The notes below the pieces were generated by a model that did no database searches, had not been told where the DNA came from, and saw nothing but the letters and a program-made list of their open reading frames with translations. The translations under genes were made by a program, and so were the position numbers. This document shows, piece by piece, positions 36,133-44,300 of a stretch of DNA of 64,000 bases. How positions within the stretch are numbered: position 1 is the first letter of the stretch; the number at the start of each line of letters is the position of its first letter. Source of the DNA: Bacillus sp. FJAT-27445 (GTDB lineage Bacteria > Bacillota > Bacilli > Bacillales > Cytobacillaceae); NCBI RefSeq assembly GCF_001510665.1, contig NZ_LMTI01000003.1:292854-356853 (forward strand), read 5' to 3'.

Positions 36133-36789
36133 ATGAATCCATTTTTATCGTTTCTATTACGGACTTCCATCGCTGTCCCGACGGCCTTTGTCACCGGACT
36201 TGTCAGTGTTTTCGGGTTTGAAGCTGGTTGGGCGCTGTCTGCCGGGATATCCGTTGCCGGGGGGCTCACCGCATACAAAACGGTAGGCATGTATACAAAT
36301 TCGCAGTTTTTGAAGCAGCACCGGCTGAGCCGGAAGGAATATCGTTATATTAAGCAAAATTTAGAAGAAGGGAAGCGGAAAATCAGCCGCCTTCACAAAG
36401 CCCTTTTTTCGATTAAAAATCTTCCGTCCCTGAAGCAGCGGGTTGACTTATTAAGGGTAACGAAGAAGATATACAAATTGACAAAGGATGAACCGAGGCG
36501 TTTTTACAAGGCCGAGCGTTTTTATTTTTCCCACCTCGACTCGCTGATTGAGCTAGCTGAAAAATATGCCTTTCTATCCTCCCAGCCGAAGCGGAACGTA
36601 GAGCTGGAATTGATGCTTCATGAAACACAGCGTACACTCGACAGTCTGGCTGAGGCAGTCGAACAGGATTTGTACCATATCATTAAGGATGACATCGACA
36701 CGCTCGATTTTGAAATTGACGTGGCGAAGCAGGCGCTTGAAAATCAAAAAAGCACCAAATTCATTGAAGAAAACAGGAGGTTCAAATGA
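36133..36789 (+). CDS. xpaC: XpaC family protein (5-bromo-4-chloroindolyl phosphate hydrolysis protein)
   Basis: This 218-aa protein has two N-terminal hydrophobic segments (about 5-45) followed by a basic, helical cytosolic region ([34 protein letters not shown]). It matches XpaC and is followed by telA with a 4-bp overlap, the same pair as xpaC-yaaN in B. subtilis. The biochemical role is not established. An in-frame start exists at 36082, but the downstream ATG begins directly before the membrane segment and has CAGGAG upstream. Confidence 0.85.
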   Translation: MNPFLSFLLRTSIAVPTAFVTGLVSVFGFEAGWALSAGISVAGGLTAYKTVGMYTNSQFLKQHRLSRKEYRYIKQNLEEGKRKISRLHKALFSIKNLPSLKQRVDLLRVTKKIYKLTKDEPRRFYKAERFYFSHLDSLIELAEKYAFLSSQPKRNVELELMLHETQRTLDSLAEAVEQDLYHIIKDDIDTLDFEIDVAKQALENQKSTKFIEENRRFK

Positions 36790-37967
36790 ACGAGAACAAT
36801 TCAGCTTCCATGAATACGAATCATTTGTTGGATGATATATTGTCGGACCCATTCGGGGCGAAGGAAAACGAAGCAATCACACCGGCTCCTATTGCAGGGG
36901 AGGGGAAGCAGGTCCGCTTGATTGATGTACTTCCCGAAGAAAACAAAGCGAGGGCTTTGCAGCTCGCAAGCCAGATTGACCCGAAAAACCACCAGGCGAT
37001 GATTTCCTACGGGACACAGGCCCAGTCAAAGCTGCTTACCTTTTCGAATACGATGCTTGAGCATGTCCAGAAGAAGGATGTTGGTGAAATCGGGGAAATC
37101 ATTAACGAGTTGATGAAACGCCTGTCCGATGTGAACCCGGATGAACTGAGCGAGGGGAAAAAATCACTAATTTCCAGGATGTTTGGAAAAATGTCCAACT
37201 CCATTCAGGAGGTGCTGTCCAAGTATCAAAAAACCGGAGCCCAGATTGACCGGATATCCGTAAAGCTGGATCGGAGTAAAAATGCTCTCCTAGCCGACAT
37301 CGCCATGCTTGAAAAGCTCTATGAGTATAATAAGGAATATTTCAATGCGTTGAATGTATATATTGCTGCTGGTGAATTGAAGTATGAGGAGATGCAGCGT
37401 GAGGTCATACCTGCAATGAAGAAGGATGCCGAGGCTTCGGGAGACCAGATGAAGTTCCAGGAAGTCAACGACATGCTGCAGTTTGCCGATCGGCTCGATA
37501 AGCGGGTCCACGATTTGAAGCTTAGCCGCGAGATGACAATCCAGAGTGCGCCGCAAATCCGGCTGATTCAAAATACGAACCAGGCGCTCGCGGAAAAAAT
37601 CCAGTCATCCATTATGACCGCCATCCCACTCTGGAAGAACCAGGTCGCCATCGCCCTGACGTTAATCAGGCAGCGCCATGCGGTCGAAGCCCAAAAGCAG
37701 GTTTCAAAGACCACAAACGAGCTTTTGCTTAAAAATGCCGAGATGCTGAAGACCAACACAATTGAGACAGCACGTGAAAACGAACGCGGCATTGTCGAAA
37801 TTGAAACATTAAAGCGCACTCAGGAAAGCCTTGTTTCCACACTCGAGGAAACACTCCGTATCCAGGAAGAAGGTCGCATCAAGCGTCGCCAGGCCGAACA
37901 TGACCTCGCTCTGATGGAAACCGGCCTGAGGCAGAAATTGCTTGAAATAAAAGAAGACACGAAATAA
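36786..37967 (+). CDS. Toxic anion resistance protein, TelA family
   Basis: This 393-aa soluble, largely helical protein belongs to the TelA/KlaA family (B. subtilis YaaN). It contains the conserved core around [30 protein letters not shown], followed by long coiled-coil stretches. These families are linked to tellurite and cell-envelope stress tolerance, but the mechanism is unknown. It is translationally coupled to xpaC (ATGA) and ends 5 bp before a terminator. Confidence 0.92.
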   Translation: MNENNSASMNTNHLLDDILSDPFGAKENEAITPAPIAGEGKQVRLIDVLPEENKARALQLASQIDPKNHQAMISYGTQAQSKLLTFSNTMLEHVQKKDVGEIGEIINELMKRLSDVNPDELSEGKKSLISRMFGKMSNSIQEVLSKYQKTGAQIDRISVKLDRSKNALLADIAMLEKLYEYNKEYFNALNVYIAAGELKYEEMQREVIPAMKKDAEASGDQMKFQEVNDMLQFADRLDKRVHDLKLSREMTIQSAPQIRLIQNTNQALAEKIQSSIMTAIPLWKNQVAIALTLIRQRHAVEAQKQVSKTTNELLLKNAEMLKTNTIETARENERGIVEIETLKRTQESLVSTLEETLRIQEEGRIKRRQAEHDLALMETGLRQKLLEIKEDTK

Positions 37968-37971
37968 GTGG

Positions 37972-38002
37972 AACTGCCGGCGGGCTAGCCGGCAGTTTTT
38001 TT
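37972..38002 (+). terminator. Terminator of xpaC-telA
   Basis: AACTGCCGGC/GCCGGCAGTT stem with a 6-nt loop and a T7 tail. Confidence 0.9.
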
Positions 38003-38040
38003 GGTTGAAACATCGGTAATGCTTTCCTTGGAGGGGTGAA

Positions 38041-38360
38041 CGCTTACGGATAACTAGTGGGATACTACTATATTGTAAAAGTGCAAATAGTCGGGGCCAG
38101 ACCCCTACTATTTTTGCGAATGGAGGTAGTCCTATTTTGCTAGTCGCATCCCGATAGTGACTAGTGAATAATGGCTACTAATTGGTTGTGGATCTAGTGG
38201 GGGCCAGACCCCTACTAATTTTATCGAATAGGAGATAGCCTTATTTTGCTAGTCATATCCCAATAGTGGCTAGTGATAAATTGCTAAAATTTGTTTATCC
38301 GTCTAGTCGGTGTCAGACGCCTACTATATAGATAGCTAAATTCCACTAGTCATTTCACCG
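38041..38360. repeat. Tandem repeat, about 108-bp unit, roughly 2.5 copies
   Basis: Units begin TAGT(C/G)GG(G/T)GxCAGAC(C/G)CCTACTA at 38088, 38195 and 38304. The first two continue with matching words (GGAG-TAGCC-TATTTTGCTAGTC, CCC-ATAGTG-CTAGTG). The third is shorter. GGGGCCAGACCCC is itself palindromic. A partial earlier copy starts at about 38054. No ORF is present. Confidence 0.75.
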
Positions 38361-38361
38361 C

Positions 38362-38390
38362 AAAAAAACTGCCCTGGAACCACAGGGCAG
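38362..38390 (-). terminator. Minus-strand terminator with no obvious gene
   Basis: On the minus strand CTGCCCTG/CAGGGCAG followed by TTTTTTTG. No minus-strand ORF precedes it, so it may end a small RNA. Confidence 0.55.
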
Positions 38391-38493
38391 CTGAAATGAA
38401 TTGAATGAGAGAAATTTAACTAAGGAGAATTTTCGACTTTAATTGCAATGGCTTTCTGTTAAAATTGCTCCTGTAGCAAGGAAAACAAAGAAT

Positions 38494-38530
38494 TCATTCA
38501 AACGTTTGATTGACTTTTGCACTGTCGAAA
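38494..38530. promoter_or_regulatory. Palindrome plus TGTCGAA element, copy 2
   Basis: TCATTCAAACGTTTGATTGA (38494-38513, one mismatch from a perfect palindrome), 6 bp, then CACTGTCGAAA (38520-38530). Same order and spacing as at 27929. It lies about 95 bp before the 31-aa ORF. Confidence 0.55.
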
Positions 38531-38625
38531 CTACTGTGTGAATAGCTTTTTAGGAACGGAAAAATGTTAATGCTTGAAGCTTTAACTTATGGTAAAGTAG
38601 TGGAAAATAAGATAAGGAGCTACTT

Positions 38626-38721
38626 ATGGAATTCAATAGAAAATGGGTGCTTGGATGCGGGTTGTTTCTCCTTGTTGTGAACGGCCTCGGCTTTATTCTG
38701 GCTAGATTGCTGGCTAGCTAG
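38626..38721 (+). CDS. 31-aa single-pass membrane microprotein
   Basis: The ORF starts with ATG 12 bp after ATAAGGAG and begins MEFNRKWVLGCGLFLLVVNG. Residues 7-28 are a strong hydrophobic segment and the C-terminus is RLLAS. A TTGAAG...TAAAGT promoter-like pair lies at about 38574-38602. I do not recognise the family. The start signal and clean membrane segment make it a credible gene. Confidence 0.55.
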   Translation: MEFNRKWVLGCGLFLLVVNGLGFILARLLAS

Positions 38722-38743
38722 AAGTTGCCCAGGATATGAAATA

Positions 38744-38769
38744 AAAAGGCCTGAGCAATGATTCAGGCC
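38744..38769 (-). terminator. Minus-strand terminator-like hairpin
   Basis: GGCCTGA/TCAGGCC stem whose U-tract (TTTTTAT) is on the minus strand. It may block antisense transcription from the CPBP gene. Confidence 0.5.
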
Positions 38770-38800
38770 AAAACAATCTAATTCAGAGCGGGGAGAAAAC

Positions 38801-39748
38801 TTGATTAATGATCTTGTACAGCCGGTTTCGAAACGGCTTTTCGTGTTAATGCTCCTGGTCACAGTCGGATCTGAGGCAGTTCTATATTTATCAAGGTACA
38901 GCTATTTTTTCTCGGACTTTTATAATTTAATCATGGTTGCTTCCATCTTTTTGGCCTGGAAGCTGCATCCTAGGTTTGCTCTTTCGCGAAAGAGAGCAGA
39001 TAGGCAAGAAACTGGAGGCATGCTTTCATGTATGGAAAGCGAACCATATTTCGGTTTTGGGGCAAGTGTTCCAAAGAGGCAGATTGTTTCCCAATTTGCA
39101 GTTGTCTTTTTGCTATTTTATTTAGGGGCAATCGTCATTAATTTTTATTCAAATATTCTATACCCGGAATTTAACCAAAGCTATACGGAATATGTAGAGG
39201 AGTCCGCTTCCATCATCGAAAGCGGGATGGAAGGGATCACCGGGGAGGACGCGGGCGTTAACCCGGTTTTGGAATGGTTTGATCTTGCCGGTTATGATTT
39301 TCTCTCCGATACTCTGGCGGGATTTGAAGAAGTGTACCGCATTTCGTATATGATTCTCTTCCTTTTGCTAGTTAAAAGAATCTTTCCGCAGAAATGGGCG
39401 AAATGGCCAGAGGAAGTTTTCCTGATGGCGGCTCTCTTTATAAGCTCGCTTTTGTTCGGAATTGGGCACACTCTTGCGAACCCCCAGCCATTGAGCGTGA
39501 CGGTCGGAACGATTGCCACTTTTACGGATATGGGGCTCATACTAGGCCTGTTGCTGCTTTGGACCCGAAATCTTTGGCTGTTGATTGCCGTTCATTCCGT
39601 GTATGATATCCTGATGACGATTCAATGGTATTATTTTGAATGGGCTGCCCTACTTTTCTCCGGAGTTTTAATACTTGCTTGGGCAATTGAAACGGGCACC
39701 CGGAAAAAAGCGGCTTTCCAGGAAACAAGCATAAAGATGGGCGAATAG
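38801..39748 (+). CDS. CPBP family intramembrane metalloprotease
   Basis: This 315-aa polytopic membrane protein carries the three CPBP (CAAX protease/bacteriocin-processing, PF02517) motifs: EExxR (FEEVYRISY), FxxxH (LLFGIGHTLAN) and HxxxD (IAVHSVYDI). The N-terminal part adds extra helices and an acidic extracytoplasmic loop (about 120-165). Such proteases process membrane or prenylated proteins; the substrate here is unknown. The start is TTG, preceded by GCGGGGAGAAAAC. It is monocistronic with a terminator shared with the next minus-strand gene. Confidence 0.8.
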   Translation: MINDLVQPVSKRLFVLMLLVTVGSEAVLYLSRYSYFFSDFYNLIMVASIFLAWKLHPRFALSRKRADRQETGGMLSCMESEPYFGFGASVPKRQIVSQFAVVFLLFYLGAIVINFYSNILYPEFNQSYTEYVEESASIIESGMEGITGEDAGVNPVLEWFDLAGYDFLSDTLAGFEEVYRISYMILFLLLVKRIFPQKWAKWPEEVFLMAALFISSLLFGIGHTLANPQPLSVTVGTIATFTDMGLILGLLLLWTRNLWLLIAVHSVYDILMTIQWYYFEWAALLFSGVLILAWAIETGTRKKAAFQETSIKMGE

Positions 39749-39783
39749 GCGCGCTGCGAGCCATAGCCAAACAACAAAATCAA

Positions 39784-39816
39784 ACGCCTGCCCCAATTTG
39801 GGCAGGCGTTTTACTA
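39784..39816. terminator. Terminator between CPBP and RsbR-type genes
   Basis: ACGCCTGCCC/GGGCAGGCGT stem followed by TTTACTATTTT; probably bidirectional. Confidence 0.8.
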
Positions 39817-39850
39817 TTTTCTAAAATGGAGACTGGCATCGCCTCATGAT

Positions 39851-40684
39851 TCATTTTTGGACACCAAAATCGCTTAATGCCTGGCGCATCGTGGCCCGTG
39901 TTTTAATCTGGCTAAAATCAAGGCCCAGGCTTACAATTGTCTGTGAAATTTCCGGGCGGATTCCCGTGACCACCGCTTCAACCCCGGTCAGCCTAAGCGC
40001 GTTGAATATCTGGAACAACTGGTCGGCAACCATCGTATCAATGACAGGTACTCCGGAAATATCAAAAATGATTTGCCTGGCGTTCAGGCGGGTGCTCTCC
40101 GCAAGAGATACATCCATGATTAATCTTGCTCGCCTTGTGTCAATCGATCCAACCAGCGGGACAACCGCGATGCCTTCCACAATTGGAACCACTGGTACGG
40201 AAAGCTCTTCAAGCGCGGTATACGCTACATCCATCAGCCTGTTGGTATGAATCTCAAATTCTTCTCCGATGATACTGGATATCCGGTCAAGAAGCGGATC
40301 GATGATTTTGGAGACATCAAGCATCGTAATTGCCGCAAATTGCTTTTCCTCAAGTTCGTCGGAAAATACGTCCCAAATCACCGTACGGAAAAACGATATA
40401 CTGCGCAGCGAATCCGTCAAGGAAACCTGGTAGCGAATAGCAATTTCCGCGGCTTTCTTTCCCCAATTCTCAACCTTGGTAAAGACTGGTTCTCTGTTCC
40501 CTGTTAATGCTTCACCGAAATAAGAAATTAATTCCGCGCAAAAACCCATCTTTCTCTCTAGGGTAATTTCATGGCTAGGCAGTCGGAATGTATCATTTTT
40601 GTCCAGGATATCCGTGACATTCTTGGCAATCAAATGATCATTTTCGATAATCTTCTCGCCAATATACCGCAATTCATCCTTCAT
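39851..40684 (-). CDS. RsbR-family STAS protein (stressosome component)
   Basis: This 277-aa protein has a non-haem globin-like helical N-terminal domain (1-160) and a C-terminal STAS domain. The two phosphorylatable Thr of RsbR proteins are conserved in position: Thr183 (GSIDTRRARLIM) and Thr217 (GVPVIDTMVADQLF), 34 residues apart as in RsbRA. It would assemble with RsbS/RsbT-type partners into the sigma-B stressosome or act as an accessory RsbR paralogue. No rsbS or rsbT is beside it. The second ATG (40684) is chosen over 40705 because AAAGGGG fits its spacing. Confidence 0.9.
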   Translation of the reverse strand: MKDELRYIGEKIIENDHLIAKNVTDILDKNDTFRLPSHEITLERKMGFCAELISYFGEALTGNREPVFTKVENWGKKAAEIAIRYQVSLTDSLRSISFFRTVIWDVFSDELEEKQFAAITMLDVSKIIDPLLDRISSIIGEEFEIHTNRLMDVAYTALEELSVPVVPIVEGIAVVPLVGSIDTRRARLIMDVSLAESTRLNARQIIFDISGVPVIDTMVADQLFQIFNALRLTGVEAVVTGIRPEISQTIVSLGLDFSQIKTRATMRQALSDFGVQK

Positions 40685-40804
40685 ATACACAATCCCCTTT
40701 TTCATACTCTATAAGTTATCATATAGTATTTTCACCCATAGAGGCAAAATAATGGGTGTTCTCGAAGATTTTTTCAAAAGCGAAGCAGGGGGTTTTTTAA
40801 GCAA

Positions 40805-40834
40805 TTAAAAAAGGCGGCGGGATTCCACTGCCTT
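40805..40834 (-). terminator. Minus-strand terminator downstream of the 28-aa ORF
   Basis: On the minus strand AGGCAGTGG/CCGCCGCCT-type imperfect stem followed by TTTTTTAATT, about 32 bp after the microprotein stop. Confidence 0.55.
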
Positions 40835-40865
40835 CATTCATCCTTATAGTTGGAGATCCGTTCTA

Positions 40866-40952
40866 TCACTTGTAACGGTTGCTGAGCACCTTCAATAAAA
40901 ATTGCTTCTCTTCCGCAGATAGCATCCTCCAGCTTTTCACTTGAATTTTCAT
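40866..40952 (-). CDS. 28-aa microprotein, copy A of a paralogous pair
   Basis: The minus-strand ORF starts at ATG 40952, 9 bp after GGGAG, and encodes MKIQVKSWRMLSAEEK followed by a Leu/Lys helix ending SNRYK. It aligns over its length with the 32-aa ORF at 45584-45682: M-K-I, W at residue 8, L11, E15-K16, F18, L20, S24 and R26 are identical. It is basic and amphipathic, with no membrane segment. A second overlapping frame (40834-40977, 47 codons) begins directly after a 14-codon ORF (40978-41022) with a strong GGAGGAG. Paralogy favours the 28-aa frame as the real one. Function unknown. Confidence 0.6.
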   Translation of the reverse strand: MKIQVKSWRMLSAEEKQFLLKVLSNRYK

Positions 40953-41282
40953 CAAAGTTCACTCCCGTCTTGTTCATTTATTCATATTTCGGCAAACACC
41001 AACTTTCTGCCAACACCTTCACTATACTTTCTCCTCCATGGAAACTGAATAGAGAATCGTTCAACAAATAATGACGGGAAAAAGCGTTTTCAGGCAGCAT
41101 CTTACCAATACTGAGTGGCCAATAGGAAAATGGAGGGAGAAGAGGCAAGGAATTTGCGGAATTTAGTCGACAAAAAATTGGAATATTTACAATAATTATG
41201 AACTTTGCCCTATAGGCGTATTACTATTAGTAGGCTAAAATGGGACGTGGAATTGAGTAAATCAGTATCCGGGAGGGGATAA

Positions 41283-41363
41283 GTGTTACCTTTACCATAT
41301 TTGTCCGGCGGTATGCAATCTCTATTCCAGCAAGGGCATAGAAGACAAAATAATTTGGTATAA
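41283..41363 (+). CDS. 26-codon leader ORF before the nuclease/nucleotidase gene
   Basis: GTG at 41283 lies 2-6 bp after GGGAGGGGATAA. The ORF encodes MLPLPYLSGGMQSLFQQ and a basic tail. Its stop merges with the AAAAAGGAGG of the next gene. It could be a translated leader that couples to or regulates the downstream gene. Only the start signal and position support it. Confidence 0.35.
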   Translation: MLPLPYLSGGMQSLFQQGHRRQNNLV

Positions 41364-41380
41364 AAAGGAGGCAACACGAT

Positions 41381-44300
41381 TTGAAAGCATTAAAAAGGCA
41401 ACTGTTCATTTTAACAACCATTTTAACCATGCTGGCTGGCACGGTTTTTCCGTATGCTGGCAAAGCAGGCGCTGAAGAAAACTATATAACAGTCGCTCAG
41501 GCGATTGCGAATAACAAGGGGACAGCAACAGTTAAGGGGTATATTGTTGCATTCACCAAGGGAACGAAAAGCTACGATTTTGATGCTCCATTTGATGGGG
41601 ATACCAATATTGCGATTGCTGACTCCGCAACTGAAAGGGACCCGGCTAAAATTTTGCCGGTACAGCTTCCTTCCGGAGATTTCCGGACAAAGTTTAATTT
41701 GAAGTCCAATCCTATCAACCAAGGTAAGGAAATCCTTGTCACAGGCTCACTGGAAGCGTATTTCACCGTTCCGGGCCTGAAATCTCCAACTGCGATGAGC
41801 TTCGTTGGAGAAACCGGACCTGATCCGGAACCATCTCCGGAAGGGCTGAAGATTCACCAAATTCAAGGAAGCTCACATGAATCACCATATAAAGACCAAA
41901 ACGTAAAAGGCGTACGGGGAATTGTTACGTATGTAGTGGATGCAAGCAATTTTTATATGCAATCCGTAACACCCGATACCGATCCGAATACTTCCGAAGG
42001 CATTCTGGTTTATAAACCAACCCATAATGTAAAAGTTGGCGATCTCGTATCCGTTGATGGGCTGGTAAAGGAATGGGTGCTCGACGGCTATTCTGATAAA
42101 CTGCAAACAGACCTGGCAATGACAGAGCTAAATGCCGCAGGTACAGGGGCTTCCGTATCAGTTATTAGCAAGAACCAGCCACTTCCGGCAGCACTAGTAA
42201 TCGGAAAAGACATCTTCCCTCCGTCGGAAGTTATCGATAATGACAAGTTCGGGACTTTCGACCCGGATGAGGACGGAATCGACTTTTATGAAAGCATTGA
42301 AGGAATGCGTGTCGCAATTGAAAATCCAACTGCAACCGCTCCGCAGAAGTATGGAGAAATCCCTGTCATTGCCGGTAAGGTGGAAGGTAAGCCTTACACG
42401 ATTGCAGGCGGGACAATTTTAACAAAGGACAATGCGAACCCTGAACGGATGCACATCCTGATGGGGGACAAGGACTACGTGAACAAGACTGGTGACAGCT
42501 TTAACGGCACCGTTACCGGGGTTGTCAGCTACGGATTCCAAAATTACAAACTTCTGACGGATAAGGCAAGCCTGCCTCAGTTAGTCGAAGGCAATTTAAC
42601 ACGCGAAACAACGACCATTAAAAAAGAAGCGGACAAGCTTACAGTAGCTACTTATAATATGGAAAACTACCGCGCTTCTGAAGTTGATAAAACAAAGAAG
42701 ATTGCTGAATCAATTGTGAAAAACCTGAACTCGCCTGATATCCTCGGCCTTGTCGAGGTCCAGGACAACAATGGTTCAACGAATGATGGAACCACTGATG
42801 CGTCGAAAAACTATCAAGCTCTAATTGATGCGATAAAAACAGCCGGGGGTCCAGCCTACCAGTGGACCGATATCGCGCCTGAAAACCTGAAGGATGGCGG
42901 CGAACCGGGTGGGAACATCCGTGTCGGCTACCTCTACAATCCAGAGAGGGTCCAGCTGGCAACAGGTGCTCCTAAAGGAACAGCGAGCCAGGCTGTAAAA
43001 TATGAAAATGGCTCACTTACCCTTAATCCTGGCCGTATTGAACCGACAAATTCAGCTTTCAATTCAAGCCGAAAGCCGCTTGCAGCCGAGTTCGTCTTTA
43101 ACGGCGAAGAAGTGATTGTCATTGCTAACCACTTCAACTCCAAGGGCGGGGACCAGCCGATTTTCGGAAAAAATCAGCCGCCGGTACTTGGCAGTGAGGC
43201 ACAGCGCCTTGAAATTGCGAGAATCGTCAACAACTTCGTTTCCGATGTCCAAACAAAAAATCCGGAAGCGAATGTGGTTGTCCTTGGCGACCTGAATGAT
43301 TTTGAATTCTCCAAGCCGCTTGAAGTTTTGAAAGGCGATGACCTTACCAATCTGATTGAAAGCGTACCGCAGCCAGAACGCTATACGTACAACTATCAGG
43401 GCAATGCCCAGGTACTCGACCATATGCTCGTTTGCAACCGTTTGGCAGGCTCTGCTGTACTGGATATCGTTCATTTGAACTCAGACTTTTCAGCGGCACA
43501 GGGACGAGTCAGCGACCACGACCCGCTTATGGCTCAAATTGACCTGACTCCGGCACCTGCAGGCCCTAAACCACTTGATCTTACTATCATGCACGTGAAC
43601 GACAGCCACGCGCATGTCGAGCAGTATCCGAAGCTTGTGACTGCAGTCAATGAAATCCGCAGCCAGGCAAAGAATAACCTGCTTCTCGATGCGGGCGATG
43701 TGTTCTCCGGAACGCTGTACTTCAAGCAATATCAAGGACTTGCAGACCTTGAATTTATGAATCTGCTAAGCTATGATGCAATGACATTCGGAAACCATGA
43801 ATTTGATAAAACATCTGAAACTCTGGCAAATTTTATATCTAAGGCGAACTTCCCGATTGTAAGCGCAAACGTTGATGTCAGCAAAGACGCTGTGCTTGGT
43901 AAGCTTTTTGAAAATACAATTACTGCAAATGCTGAAGGCGGTAAAGTTTATCCGGCCATCATCAAGGAAATCGACGGTGAAAAGGTTGGAATCTTCGGCC
44001 TGACAACGACCGATACGACATACCTTGCCAATCCGGCCGATGAGATTGTTTTCAATGATGCAATCGGAAAAGCGAAAGCGACAGTCGCTGCCCTGAAGGA
44101 GCAAGGGGTCAATAAAATCATTGCCCTTTCCCACCATGGCTATGTGCCTGACCAGGATCTCGCTGCGAAAGTGGATGGCATCGACGTTATCGTTGGCGGC
44201 CACTCTCATACAAAACTGGACAAGCCTATCCTCGTGCAAAAAGAAGAGCCAACGCTGATTGTCCAGGCGAACGAATACCTGAATTATCTCGGCAAGCTTG

